Positions 46,358 through 54,552 of a DNA stretch of 64,000 bases are shown in pieces. The translations under genes and the position numbers were made by a program. This DNA comes from an uncultured Kangiella sp. Its GTDB lineage: Bacteria; Pseudomonadota; Gammaproteobacteria; Enterobacterales; Kangiellaceae. A model generated the notes under the pieces. It saw nothing but the letters and a program-made list of their open reading frames with translations, was not told the DNA's origin and made no database searches. The first letter of the stretch is position 1, and each line of letters opens with the position of its first letter. Where the stretch lies: NCBI GenBank assembly GCA_947503345.1, contig CANNCW010000006.1:85611-149610 (forward strand), read 5' to 3'.

Positions 46358-48004
46358 TTAGGATTTATTTGGCCACAGGCTTTTTATAAAGAAATAAGCC
46401 GCGCCAAGCCCCAGTCCTACTGCTGGCCAGTAATTATTGGGCATAGCGCTATAAATCAAGCCTGCGGTTATCGCTAAACTGGCACCAATAATGGCGTGCT
46501 TTTGGGCGTATTGTTGGCGGAGTTTATGAGCTTCTAATTCCACCATTTGCTTTTTAACATCATCAAATGAGTCGGCAATATGATTCACCTGGTCAATGGC
46601 TTTGATCACTTTACGCGGAACCTTTGGTAATTCTTCGAGTATTTTTGGTGCTTCTTTGTTCATCTGCTTAAAAAAGTTAATTGGTGAATATTGCTCTTTA
46701 ACCCATTGTTTTAAATAGGGTTGTGCCGTTTCCCATAAATCCAGTTCAGGATAAAGTTGGCGTCCAAGACCTTCAATATACAGTAAAGTCTTCTGCAACA
46801 GTACCAGTTGAGGTTGAACTTGCATATTAAATTTACGAGCGGTTTGGAAAAGTTGTATTAAGAAATGCCCAAAAGATATTTCAGCAATTTTTTTACCAAA
46901 GATGGGCTCACAAGCTGACCGAATGGCGGATTCAAATTCAGTAATAGAAACGTTTTTATCAATCCAGCCAGATTGAATATGGAGTTCGGCGATACGGCGA
47001 TAATCTTGGGCGAAGAAAGCTAAAAAATTATCCGCAAGATAACGTTTATCTGACTCGCTAAGAGTACCCATAATGCCACAATCAATGGCGATGTATTGAG
47101 GCATTTTAGGGTCGCTAATATCAACAAAAATATTGCCAGGGTGCATATCTGCATGGAAGAAGCTATCGCGAAATACTTGGGTAAAGAAAATCTCAACACC
47201 GCGATTGGCTAACTCTTTCATATCGACGCCTGCATCGCGCAGAGCTTGAACTTCACCAATGGGTACGCCAGAAATCTTTTCCATCACCATGATTTTTGGT
47301 CGACAATAATCCCAATAGACAGTCGGAACATAGAGCAATTCAGAGTCTGCGAAGTTACTTTTTAAATTGGAACAATTAGCAGCTTCTATGGTTAAGTCGA
47401 TTTCGCGTTTAATAGTTTTATCATAATCCGCAACCACTTCTTTGATACGAAAACGTCTGGCTTCACTAGAATACAGTTCAGCCCAATGGGCAAGCGATTG
47501 CATCATGTCTAAATCTTTTTGGATCTTTTTTCGGATACCGGGGCGTAAAACTTTGACCACAACTTGCTGGCCATCTTGTAAGCTGGCGCTATGCACTTGA
47601 GCTACGCTAGCTGATGCCAATGGCTTATTATCAAAGCTTTTAAAAATATCGGATATTGGTGACTCAAGTTGTTGTTCAATTAAGGCTACGGCTTCTTCAC
47701 TGGCAAAGGGTTCAACCTGATCTTGCAGTTTCGACAATTCATTGGCGATATCTTCTGGAACCAGATCGCGTCTGGTGGACAGCATTTGTCCTAGCTTGAT
47801 ATAAATTGGACCAAGTTCGGTTAAGGCAAGTGCTAGTCTTTTACCGCGAGATTTATCTTGATGCTTAGCCCCAGTGAAAGAAAATAACTTAGCAATGAAT
47901 CGAAACTTAGCTAATGGCGTTGGCGCTAAAAATTCGTCCAAACCGTACTTAATTAAAGTGCGGTTAATGGTCATGGCATGATGCAGTTGTTTGAGCTTGC
48001 CCAT
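46358..48004 (-). CDS. ubiB: UbiB, atypical kinase/ATPase of ubiquinone synthesis
   Basis: A membrane-associated ADCK/ABC1-family protein (548 residues) needed for aerobic ubiquinone synthesis. It has the KxGQ motif in LGPIYIKLGQMLSTRRDLVP, the nucleotide-loop ASASVAQVHSA, the catalytic-loop-like FFHADMHPGNIFVD, and the metal-binding IAIDCGIMG. Two helices close the protein (about 500-540). Its ATG overlaps the ubiJ stop by one base (TAATG). Confidence 0.97.
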   Translation of the reverse strand: MGKLKQLHHAMTINRTLIKYGLDEFLAPTPLAKFRFIAKLFSFTGAKHQDKSRGKRLALALTELGPIYIKLGQMLSTRRDLVPEDIANELSKLQDQVEPFASEEAVALIEQQLESPISDIFKSFDNKPLASASVAQVHSASLQDGQQVVVKVLRPGIRKKIQKDLDMMQSLAHWAELYSSEARRFRIKEVVADYDKTIKREIDLTIEAANCSNLKSNFADSELLYVPTVYWDYCRPKIMVMEKISGVPIGEVQALRDAGVDMKELANRGVEIFFTQVFRDSFFHADMHPGNIFVDISDPKMPQYIAIDCGIMGTLSESDKRYLADNFLAFFAQDYRRIAELHIQSGWIDKNVSITEFESAIRSACEPIFGKKIAEISFGHFLIQLFQTARKFNMQVQPQLVLLQKTLLYIEGLGRQLYPELDLWETAQPYLKQWVKEQYSPINFFKQMNKEAPKILEELPKVPRKVIKAIDQVNHIADSFDDVKKQMVELEAHKLRQQYAQKHAIIGASLAITAGLIYSAMPNNYWPAVGLGLGAAYFFIKSLWPNKS

Positions 48005-48636
48005 TATTGGTCAGTATTTTCTTTTTTAGCGTTTTCTTTGAGCGCGACTAAACGATTGATTCTTTGTTCTAAGCGGTCAACATCTGATTTTAAGTCGGCA
48101 ACATCGTCGTAAAAATTTTCAAGTTCAATAGACGCTGGTGTAGCTTTTGCTTCAAAGCGCAAGTATTCGCTCATGTTGAGTTTGGCGGTATTTAAAGTTT
48201 CCATCGCCCAGCCATGAAAGCTTTTACCTGCTTTGAATAACTCATGGGCGACAATATCGCCAGTGTACTTTGATAAATGTTCTTCCCAATCGATATCCAA
48301 ATGTTCGAAGAAAGTTTGGAACTTTTGCGCGGTTTGGATTTCTCCAGAAAATAACACTTCACCTTTAAATAAAGGATCTTGTTGTTCTGATAGCGCTAAA
48401 TTGAAAAAAGACAAGCTATTGCCTTTTAGCTCTGCATTAGGCTCTTGTTCAAAAGTATCTTTAACAATAATGTATTGCTCATCAATCTTAAAAAAGATGG
48501 ATTGTTTTAAATCTAACAATTCAAACTTAATAAGTTTTCCATTTAATGGTTCGAGGCGAGCTTGCGCATCAGGATCAAGCTGTAAGACTTGATTGATAAG
48601 AGTCTCAATGGTTGGGGCAATTAATGAGATTAGCAT
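48004..48636 (-). CDS. ubiJ: UbiJ, ubiquinone biosynthesis accessory factor
   Basis: A 210-residue protein with an N-terminal SCP2 lipid-binding domain (about 10-115; LEPLNGKLIKFELLDLKQSIFFKIDEQ) and a C-terminal coiled coil (VDRLEQRINRLVALKENAKKEN). UbiJ with UbiK organises the soluble Ubi complex. Position between ubiE and ubiB is the E. coli order. Confidence 0.92.
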   Translation of the reverse strand: MLISLIAPTIETLINQVLQLDPDAQARLEPLNGKLIKFELLDLKQSIFFKIDEQYIIVKDTFEQEPNAELKGNSLSFFNLALSEQQDPLFKGEVLFSGEIQTAQKFQTFFEHLDIDWEEHLSKYTGDIVAHELFKAGKSFHGWAMETLNTAKLNMSEYLRFEAKATPASIELENFYDDVADLKSDVDRLEQRINRLVALKENAKKENTDQ

Positions 48637-48648
48637 TGAAAATAATCG

Positions 48649-49413
48649 CTAGTACTTTTTGCCAATATGTAAAGCTACAACGCCACCAGTTAGATTGGTA
48701 TATTCCACTTCATCAAAACCAGAAGTTTCCATCATACCTTTTAAAGTATCTTGGTCAGGGTGCATACGAATTGACTCAGCAAGATATTTATAGCTTTCAG
48801 AATCATTGGCAACCACTTTACCCATAAAAGGTAGTAAGGTGAAAGAATAGGTATCATAGATTTTTGAAAGCGCTGGAATGGTTGGCTTAGAAAATTCCAA
48901 TACTAATAACTTTCCGCCGGGCTTTAAAATACGATACATAGATTTGAGCGCATTGTCTTTTTCAGTGACATTACGCAGACCGAAGGCAATGGTAATGCGA
49001 TCAAAGTAATTATCTGGGAATGGTAAACTTTCGGCATTGGCTTGTACATAATCCACGTTACCAACAATACCGTTATCCACCAACTTCGAGCGTCCCACTT
49101 TAATCATGGAATCATTGATATCAGCTAAGATAACTTGACCATTCTCGCCAACTAGCTTGGAAAATTTAGCTGTTAAGTCACCTGTACCGCCAGCAATATC
49201 AAGAATCTTCTGACCTTTACGCACCGCGGCTCTTTGAATGGTGTAATGCTTCCAAACGCGGTGTACGCCGAATGACATCAGGTCATTCATAATATCGTAC
49301 TTTCCTGCTACCGAATGAAAAACTTCAGCAACTTTGCTTTCCTTTTCCTCTTTGGCAACGGTTTCATAGCCAAAATGGGTGGTGTTTTCTGATGATTTGT
49401 TTTCTTCAGTCAT
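48649..49413 (-). CDS. ubiE: UbiE, demethyl(mena/ubi)quinone C-methyltransferase
   Basis: A SAM-dependent methyltransferase (254 residues) for the ring C-methylation of ubiquinone and menaquinone. It has [44 protein letters not shown], motif [16 protein letters not shown], the [13 protein letters not shown] region and LEFSKP. The [17 protein letters not shown] end is typical. It starts ubiE-ubiJ-ubiB, after the DUF971 gene 10 bases upstream. Confidence 0.97.
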   Translation of the reverse strand: MTEENKSSENTTHFGYETVAKEEKESKVAEVFHSVAGKYDIMNDLMSFGVHRVWKHYTIQRAAVRKGQKILDIAGGTGDLTAKFSKLVGENGQVILADINDSMIKVGRSKLVDNGIVGNVDYVQANAESLPFPDNYFDRITIAFGLRNVTEKDNALKSMYRILKPGGKLLVLEFSKPTIPALSKIYDTYSFTLLPFMGKVVANDSESYKYLAESIRMHPDQDTLKGMMETSGFDEVEYTNLTGGVVALHIGKKY

Positions 49414-49423
49414 AGCTTATCTT

Positions 49424-49810
49424 TTAGTCTGGTTGCTTAGGGTTAAAAATTCCCACACTTGGATCATTCGTTCTTTGTAAGCCGGCGGTAGCTAAACGTT
49501 GCAAATAATATTGCCAATTAGCAGAATATTCTCGCCCCAGCTCATACAGCGTTTTCCAATTATACAGGCCACTATCGTGACCGTCATCAAAAGTTAGCTT
49601 TATTGCATACTGGCCAACTGCCTCTATATTGGTGATTTGCACATGCTTTTTACCACCAACAATCATCATCTCTTGATTGCCATGGCCTCGAACTTCTGCC
49701 GATGGCGAAAACACTCGCAAGTATTCATAAGGCAGTAGAAAGACTTCACCTGCAAACTCAACTTGAAGTTGTTTGGAGGCTTGTTTTAAAATTATTGACT
49801 GTGGAGTCAT
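49424..49810 (-). CDS. DUF971 family protein (gamma-butyrobetaine hydroxylase-like N-terminal domain)
   Basis: A 128-residue single-domain protein: PQSIILKQASKQLQVEFAGEVFLLPYEYLRVFSPSAEVRGHG, then AVGQYAIKLTFDDGHDSGLYNWKTLYELG. This beta-fold is the N-terminal domain of gamma-butyrobetaine hydroxylase, found alone in many proteobacteria and linked by some to iron-sulfur handling. In pseudomonads it is near hslVU and ubiEJB, as here. Function uncertain. Confidence 0.9.
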   Translation of the reverse strand: MTPQSIILKQASKQLQVEFAGEVFLLPYEYLRVFSPSAEVRGHGNQEMMIVGGKKHVQITNIEAVGQYAIKLTFDDGHDSGLYNWKTLYELGREYSANWQYYLQRLATAGLQRTNDPSVGIFNPKQPD

Positions 49811-49893
49811 ACATGAGAATATCGAGTTAAGGCTATAGTGTTATGATATCAAGAAGCATATAATCATTCACTAAATGTTTGATACAAAATAAT

Positions 49894-51423
49894 ATGCGAT
49901 TTGAGCCAAATAATCAGTTAGACAAAGCAATAGCACTAGTTAATTCTGGCAACGCTAGGGATGCATTGACAATTTTTGAAGCTTTGTTGAAACAACAGCC
50001 AAATAATTGGACTAAGATTAATACCGCAAATTGCTACATTAAATTAAATACTGATCCATTAGCGGAGAAGCTATTAAATGAGATTGTAAACTCTGAGGAT
50101 AATAACTTAAAGATTTTGCTTGGAGTTTCCCAGTTGGCGATTAAAATTTTTCGTTTTAACTTAGCGCATAAGGCTTGCGAAAAAGCGAATCAAATAAAGC
50201 CTCATACTCCTGAAGTAATGGCTGAATATATTAGAGCAAAAAATGAGGCAAGACACAGAGAAGGCATAGAGCAGTTAGCTAATGAAATGGCTAAATTGCT
50301 TCCTGATAATGCTTGGCCTTTGAATGAATTAGGGAATTATTACTTGGCTAAAGGAGACTTTTCAAATGCTAGCATATACTACGAGAAGTCTATCATTACA
50401 GATCCTAATTTAACCTATTCGTATTTTGGTTTTGCGAAAGCAAATAAATTTAAAATACTCCCCGTTGATTATTTTCGGAAGTTAGAAAAGTGTATAAAGT
50501 ACACAACCGTAGAAGAAGATAAAGCTAGACTTTTATTTGCAAAAGCAAAAGTAGAGAATGATATAGGTGAATATGAAAGTGCTTGGGATAATGCTCAAAA
50601 AGCTAACAACTTAAAAGCCACTTTAAGGCCTTTTAATCCAAATAATTACGTAAAATACATCGAGAAAATAAAAAGCACATACTCTGTTAAGAGTTCGAAC
50701 ATAAGTGAAAATTTAGGTGAGCATGTGTGGATTGTTGGAATGCCTAGGAGTGGGACTACTTTAATCGAGCAAATTTTGAGTGATGATAGCTCTTTGTACC
50801 CAGGAGGAGAAACTCCTGCGATAGACTATAGTTTATATACTCAATTGAAAGGGATGTCGTATTTAGATAAAAATTTATCTGTCGATGCACTGAATTCTAT
50901 TGGTTTAGAATATGAAGCATTTTTCAAAAGATTCTCAAACTTTAAAGGAAGCAAGATAATCGATAAAGTCCCTTTTAATTATTTACACATTGGTATTTTT
51001 AAGAAGTTATTTTCTAGGGGAAAAGTTGTAAACTTTGTAAGATCAAAATTTGATGTTGCAACGTCTATTTTCTTTGAGAATTTTAGCTTGATGCAAAACT
51101 ATACTCATAATATTGATGATATTTTCTTGGCGTATGATTGTTATCAAGATTTGATGTTACATTGGGAGAAGCTTTACCCTGAGTCAATTTTAAATATTCG
51201 ATATGATAAATTTATTACCCAACATGGTGAAATGAAGCAAAAAATCATTGATTTTTGCGGGCTAAAAATAGATGAAAAAAGTCATCATTCAATATCTGAA
51301 AATATGATTGAAACGCCAAGTGCATGGCAAGCACGCCAGAAGTTATACTCAAGCGCAATTGATAGGTGGAAAAATTACCCGCAAATGATGGAGATTGTTG
51401 CGAATTATAAAGGTACTCCGTAG
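49894..51423 (+). CDS. Tetratricopeptide-repeat sulfotransferase
   Basis: A 509-residue protein from ATG 49894 (in-frame TTG at 49879 is an alternative; neither has a good ribosome site). The first half is TPR helices (about 5-240, with PNNWTKINTANCYIKL and PDNAWPLNELGNYYLAKGDFSNASIYYEKSI). The second half is a PAPS-dependent sulfotransferase: 5'-phosphosulfate loop VGMPRSGTTLIEQIL and 3'-phosphate site FVRSKFDVATSIFF. The acceptor is unknown. It points against the flanking hslU/DUF971 genes, which are adjacent in related bacteria, and is visibly more A+T-rich, so it looks acquired. Confidence 0.9.
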   Translation: MRFEPNNQLDKAIALVNSGNARDALTIFEALLKQQPNNWTKINTANCYIKLNTDPLAEKLLNEIVNSEDNNLKILLGVSQLAIKIFRFNLAHKACEKANQIKPHTPEVMAEYIRAKNEARHREGIEQLANEMAKLLPDNAWPLNELGNYYLAKGDFSNASIYYEKSIITDPNLTYSYFGFAKANKFKILPVDYFRKLEKCIKYTTVEEDKARLLFAKAKVENDIGEYESAWDNAQKANNLKATLRPFNPNNYVKYIEKIKSTYSVKSSNISENLGEHVWIVGMPRSGTTLIEQILSDDSSLYPGGETPAIDYSLYTQLKGMSYLDKNLSVDALNSIGLEYEAFFKRFSNFKGSKIIDKVPFNYLHIGIFKKLFSRGKVVNFVRSKFDVATSIFFENFSLMQNYTHNIDDIFLAYDCYQDLMLHWEKLYPESILNIRYDKFITQHGEMKQKIIDFCGLKIDEKSHHSISENMIETPSAWQARQKLYSSAIDRWKNYPQMMEIVANYKGTP

Positions 51424-51432
51424 AGTACCTTT
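51409..51432. terminator. Hairpin spanning the sulfotransferase stop codon, before convergent hslU
   Basis: AAAGGTACTC (51409-51418) and GAGTACCTTT (51423-51432) form a perfect 10-bp stem, with the TAG stop at the loop/right-arm junction. Only a short T stretch follows. It sits 9 bases from the hslU end and may stop both transcripts. Confidence 0.7.
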
Positions 51433-51441
51433 ATGCTGCCA

Positions 51442-52782
51442 CTATAAAATAAAACGACTCAAATCTTCGTCGTCCGCTAATTCGGATAACTGTTTATTTA
51501 CATAGGCCAAGTCAATTACAAGTTTTTCATCACTTTCCGAAGCATCAAATGACACTTCATCTAGTAAACGCTCCATAACAGTGTGTAAACGACGAGCGCC
51601 AATATTTTCCGTAGTTTCGTTTACTTGATAAGAGAACTCGGCGATGCGTTGAATACCTGAATCTGCAAACTCTATTTGTTTGCCTTCTGTTGCCAGCAAA
51701 GCTTCGTATTGCTTAGTTAAAGCAGCATCTGGCTCGGTTAGAATTCGCTTAAAGTCTTCAACCGTTAAAGCTCGTAGTTCGACACGGATTGGTAATCGAC
51801 CTTGTAATTCAGGGATTAGGTCTGATGGCTTTGCTAAGTGGAAAGCGCCAGATGCAATAAATAAGATGTGGTCAGTTTTGATCATGCCGTATTTAGTGCT
51901 AACTGTTGAACCTTCAACTAATGGCAATAAATCACGCTGTACACCTTCTCGCGATACGCCGCCTTCTTGGTTGCCACCTCGTTTTGCGACTTTATCGATT
52001 TCATCCAAGAAAACGATACCGTGCTGCTCTACTGCTTCAACTGCCTTAACTTTCAATTCTTCTTGATCAATAAGTTTCGCCGCTTCTTCTTCGGCTAAAA
52101 CTTTCATAGCATCTTTAACCTTCAGCTTACGCTTTTTAGTTTTAGCTGGCGTCATGTTTTGGAACATCGACTGCAACTGGCTCGTCATATCTTCCATACC
52201 AGGAGGTGCCATAATATCGATACCAACCGCAGCTTGCGCTATGTCGATTTCGATTTCACGATCATCTAGATCACCTTGGCGTAGTTTCTTGCGGAATACT
52301 TGGCGCGCTGATGAATCTTCAGCTGGTTTTTCTTCGGCATCCCAAGGAGTATCAACTGCACTTGAACGAGCTGGCGGTAACAAAGCGTCTAACACTTTTT
52401 CTTCCGCAGCATCCATGGCACGGTTTTCTTGCTTGGCCATTTCTTGCTCGCGCATCATTTTGTATGAGGCGTCGACTAGATCGCGGATAATCGATTCTAC
52501 GTCACGACCAACATAACCAACTTCAGTAAATTTAGTCGCTTCAATTTTAATAAAAGGCGCATTAGCTAATTTCGCTAAACGGCGGGCAATTTCAGTTTTA
52601 CCCACACCCGTTGGGCCAATCATTAAAATGTTCTTAGGAGTAATCTCGTTACGCAAGTCTTCTGAAACTTGCATACGACGCCAGCGATTACGCAAGGCTA
52701 TGGCCACAGAGCGCTTAGCGCCAGATTGACCAACAATATGTTTATCTAATTCGTGTACGATTTCACGAGGAGTCATCGACAT
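51442..52782 (-). CDS. hslU: HslU, ATPase subunit of the HslVU protease
   Basis: A AAA+ unfoldase (446 residues) that feeds substrates to HslV. It has [33 protein letters not shown], Walker [16 protein letters not shown], the pore loop [15 protein letters not shown], Walker [11 protein letters not shown], an I-domain insertion (about 110-240), and the C-terminal DLSRFIL that docks into HslV. Follows hslV by 39 bases. Confidence 0.97.
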   Translation of the reverse strand: MSMTPREIVHELDKHIVGQSGAKRSVAIALRNRWRRMQVSEDLRNEITPKNILMIGPTGVGKTEIARRLAKLANAPFIKIEATKFTEVGYVGRDVESIIRDLVDASYKMMREQEMAKQENRAMDAAEEKVLDALLPPARSSAVDTPWDAEEKPAEDSSARQVFRKKLRQGDLDDREIEIDIAQAAVGIDIMAPPGMEDMTSQLQSMFQNMTPAKTKKRKLKVKDAMKVLAEEEAAKLIDQEELKVKAVEAVEQHGIVFLDEIDKVAKRGGNQEGGVSREGVQRDLLPLVEGSTVSTKYGMIKTDHILFIASGAFHLAKPSDLIPELQGRLPIRVELRALTVEDFKRILTEPDAALTKQYEALLATEGKQIEFADSGIQRIAEFSYQVNETTENIGARRLHTVMERLLDEVSFDASESDEKLVIDLAYVNKQLSELADDEDLSRFIL

Positions 52783-52821
52783 AATATTTATCTCTTAATT
52801 CTTTCTTGGATAAGAGTTGGA

Positions 52822-53361
52822 CTAAAACTCCAACTCCTCAATTGTTTGGTTGTGGTTGGTATAGATGCAGATGTCGCCAGCAATGGTTAAGCCAGTTTCT
52901 ACGATTTCACGGGCATCTAAATCGGTCTTTTGTAATAAGGCGCTTGCTGCTGATTGAGCGAAAGCACCGCCAGAGCCAATGGCAATCAGATCATTTTCAG
53001 GCTGAATTACATCGCCATTACCGGTAATGATTAGCGAGTGCTCTTTATCCGCTACCGCTAGTAAAGCTTCTAATTTGCGTAAGGCGCGGTCAGTACGCCA
53101 ATCTTTAGCTAGCTCAACAGCCGCGCGCATCAGCTTACCGCCATGTGATTCTAGTTTGGCTTCGAAACGCTCGAAAAGGGTAAAGGCATCTGCTGTACCG
53201 CCAGCAAAGCCAGCGATAACTTGGTTATTGTATAAACGGCGAACTTTACGCGCGTTACCTTTCATAATGGTATTGCCAAGGGATACTTGACCATCGCCAC
53301 CAATCACTACCTTGCCATTACGGCGCACCGATAAAATGGTGGTTCCACGATATTGTTGCAT
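52822..53361 (-). CDS. hslV: HslV, proteasome-like peptidase subunit
   Basis: A threonine protease (179 residues) forming the double hexamer of HslVU. The N-terminal MQQYRG must be removed to expose T7 of [37 protein letters not shown]. Lys in VRRNGK and the [17 protein letters not shown] segment are also conserved. A six-residue propeptide, not just Met, is common outside enterics. A sigma-32 promoter lies upstream. Confidence 0.97.
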   Translation of the reverse strand: MQQYRGTTILSVRRNGKVVIGGDGQVSLGNTIMKGNARKVRRLYNNQVIAGFAGGTADAFTLFERFEAKLESHGGKLMRAAVELAKDWRTDRALRKLEALLAVADKEHSLIITGNGDVIQPENDLIAIGSGGAFAQSAASALLQKTDLDAREIVETGLTIAGDICIYTNHNQTIEELEF

Positions 53362-53407
53362 TCTAGTTACCTATTTTAAAATAAGCTTTTTTTAGGGGTT
53401 AGGAGAT

Positions 53408-53435
53408 ATGTGGGGGTTTGACAAGTTAATTCAAG
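53408..53435 (-). promoter_or_regulatory. Sigma-32 promoter of hslV-hslU
   Basis: On the minus strand CTTGAA (53435 to 53430) is followed after 14 bases by CCCCACAT (53415 to 53408), close to the heat-shock consensus CTTGAA, 13-15 bases, CCCCATNT. It lies about 50 bases before the hslV ATG. Confidence 0.75.
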
Positions 53436-53443
53436 ATAAAAGG

Positions 53444-53866
53444 TTATTTATTTGAGCCGATAATCTGTTTAAAAAAATCAGGGTGGATATCTTTAAGTGA
53501 TTCTTCGGTGACAGTGAAGGGTTTGTTTCGATCGGAGCTAATAAATACATAAACTTCTTCACCGATTTCATTGCCGTGCCCGCAAAAAGCGCCTGAAGTA
53601 TTTATATATTTATCTTCATTCTTGCCAAGAACAACATCTTTAATAAACACTTTCATCTCCATGTTTGATAAGGCAATAACAACATTTTCGTCTTCAGAAG
53701 AAGACTCTAATCCTTGCTCCAATGATAAGTCTCTAAGGCCTGTGACTACTCCAAAATATATTTCATTTGACTGTTCCAAAGATTGTTTGAAGCCCTCAAT
53801 GTAAGGTCTACAGGCTTGTGCATGGTCAATAAATATTATTAAAAAAATGGCTAAAAGGTATTTCAT
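53444..53866 (-). CDS. Small exported protein, possibly NTR/TIMP-like
   Basis: A 140-residue protein from ATG 53866. Signal peptide MKYLLAIFLIIFIDHAQA, so the mature protein starts with Cys (CRPYIEGFKQSLEQSNEIYFGVVTGL). A second Cys occurs in SGAFCGHGNEIGEEVYVFIS. An N-terminal Cys with the strands IYFGVV and VYVFIS recalls secreted NTR/TIMP-like domains; this is a weak pattern match. The ATG shares one base with the ftsN stop (TAATG), so it is translationally coupled to ftsN. Confidence 0.65.
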   Translation of the reverse strand: MKYLLAIFLIIFIDHAQACRPYIEGFKQSLEQSNEIYFGVVTGLRDLSLEQGLESSSEDENVVIALSNMEMKVFIKDVVLGKNEDKYINTSGAFCGHGNEIGEEVYVFISSDRNKPFTVTEESLKDIHPDFFKQIIGSNK

Positions 53867-54450
53867 TACCAAATCCTACAACCATTAAAGTCGTTATTTT
53901 GTAATTTATGACGATCGCTTTCAGCGGCGCGTTTTGAGCTGTATGGGCCTAGGCGTACTCGATACCAGCCGTCTTTTTCGGCGACTTCGGCTTGCAGGCC
54001 GATAAAGGCGATTTGTGCTTTTAGGCTTTCTGCTTGCTCTTTAACTTTTGAGGCGCCGCATTGCATCACATAGCGCTTGCTTGAACTGACGGCGGCGGTT
54101 GGATCTTTTTCCACTTCTAGCTCTCTATTGGTTAGCATCTGGTGATAATCCAGTTGCTCGTCACTGTTTTCAGACGTCTGCTTAGTTGGCTTTTTACTAG
54201 GCTTAGTTGTACTAGCTTGTTCTGTCGCTGGCTTTGCAGTTTCTTTCCGAAGCAAGTCTCTTAAAATTTCAGGTTTGCTGATATAAAGCCAAATGAGCAC
54301 GCCAAGTAAAGTGAGCAAGATACCGCTAATAAAAAATAGAATAGGTGATGATTGTTTTTTTGTCGTTGCTTTTTTACGTGGAGAACGGGTGTTTTTACGC
54401 GTGTTCTTACGCGCAGGAGTCTTACGAGTGGCTGCTTTGTGAAACTGCAT
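53866..54450 (-). CDS. ftsN: FtsN-like SPOR-domain cell-division protein
   Basis: A bitopic inner-membrane protein (194 residues): basic cytoplasmic N-terminus (KAATRKTPARKNTRKNTRS), a TM helix (about 36-58), a Pro/Lys/Thr-rich linker and a C-terminal SPOR domain (about 125-194, YVMQCGASKVKEQAESLKAQIAFIGLQ ... WYRVRLGPYSSKRAAESDRHKL) that binds denuded septal peptidoglycan. Shorter than E. coli FtsN (319), as in many relatives. The place between priA and hslV is the ftsN position. Confidence 0.9.
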   Translation of the reverse strand: MQFHKAATRKTPARKNTRKNTRSPRKKATTKKQSSPILFFISGILLTLLGVLIWLYISKPEILRDLLRKETAKPATEQASTTKPSKKPTKQTSENSDEQLDYHQMLTNRELEVEKDPTAAVSSSKRYVMQCGASKVKEQAESLKAQIAFIGLQAEVAEKDGWYRVRLGPYSSKRAAESDRHKLQNNDFNGCRIW

Positions 54451-54552
54451 TATGCTTGCTGTTATGCCTGAATTCCTATTGATGTTGTTATTCTAACGAT
54501 AAATAAGTTAATGACCAATGTTTCTGGCAATATTTAATGATTTTTACAAGCG

